Shown: positions 34,401 to 34,469 of the stretch, piece after piece | How the letters are laid out: the number at the start of each line of letters is the position of its first letter | Numbering within the stretch: the stretch's first letter is position 1 | Source of the DNA: Acidobacteriota bacterium | GTDB taxonomy: Bacteria; Acidobacteriota; Terriglobia; Bryobacterales; Bryobacteraceae | Direction of reading: 5' to 3' | DNA length: 34,469 bases | Assembly (NCBI GenBank): GCA_016871135.1 | Contig: VFZQ01000002.1 | Span: 1-34,469, forward strand | Program-made: the position numbers and the translations under genes | Notes under the pieces: generated by a model | What the model was told of the DNA's origin: nothing | Database searches by the model: none | Seen by the model: only the letters and a program-made list of their open reading frames with translations

Positions 34401-34469
34401 ACCAGCCGTCGCTATTCCAGACTATGTAACCACCGCCCGCGCCAAGAAGGCCGACGAAACCTTCGGCAG

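Noticed and set aside
1-34469. CRISPR arrays, transposases/IS elements, phage genes, rRNA
   Set aside because: Scanned for regularly spaced repeats, transposase/integrase motifs and rRNA signatures; none seen by eye. A computed repeat search would be more sensitive.

Overview
This 34.5 kb window is GC-rich, densely coding chromosomal DNA. The protein families suggest an Acidobacteriota (Solibacter/Bryobacter-like) genome; this is inference and was not tested. I support about 40 genes. They include: an NtrC-type sigma-54 activator (cut by the left edge); a translationally coupled tandem array of six small exported paralogs plus a beta-barrel-like protein; a divergent NtrB-like sensor kinase with a TPR protein; deoC; a DUF2891-like protein; VapBC-like and HicAB toxin-antitoxin pairs; a TatA/B-TatC pair; tRNA-Ala(CGC); dcd; a kinase/cupredoxin/porin/two-response-regulator operon; a GH2 enzyme; a ThDP-enzyme/enoyl-CoA hydratase/Hyi-like operon; galE; a DUF5009-like membrane protein; an S41 peptidase; a DUF1501 + DUF1549/1553 pair; a nucleotidyltransferase with a long out-of-frame overlapping partner; a decayed Ser/Thr kinase pseudogene; and a large PHP-like exported protein. 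The best candidate for an undescribed system is 1..5123. There, eight co-directional genes (beta-barrel protein, six divergent paralogs of one small exported family chained by ATGA/GTGA-type overlaps, then an NtrC-type activator) lie opposite a membrane sensor kinase. Other notable signals are a leader mini-ORF with competing hairpins before a small conserved-looking gene, a near-perfect palindrome between DUF2891 and the TA pair, a long Asp/His/Tyr-rich N-terminal extension on TatC, and six convergent gene junctions that all lack room for a terminator.
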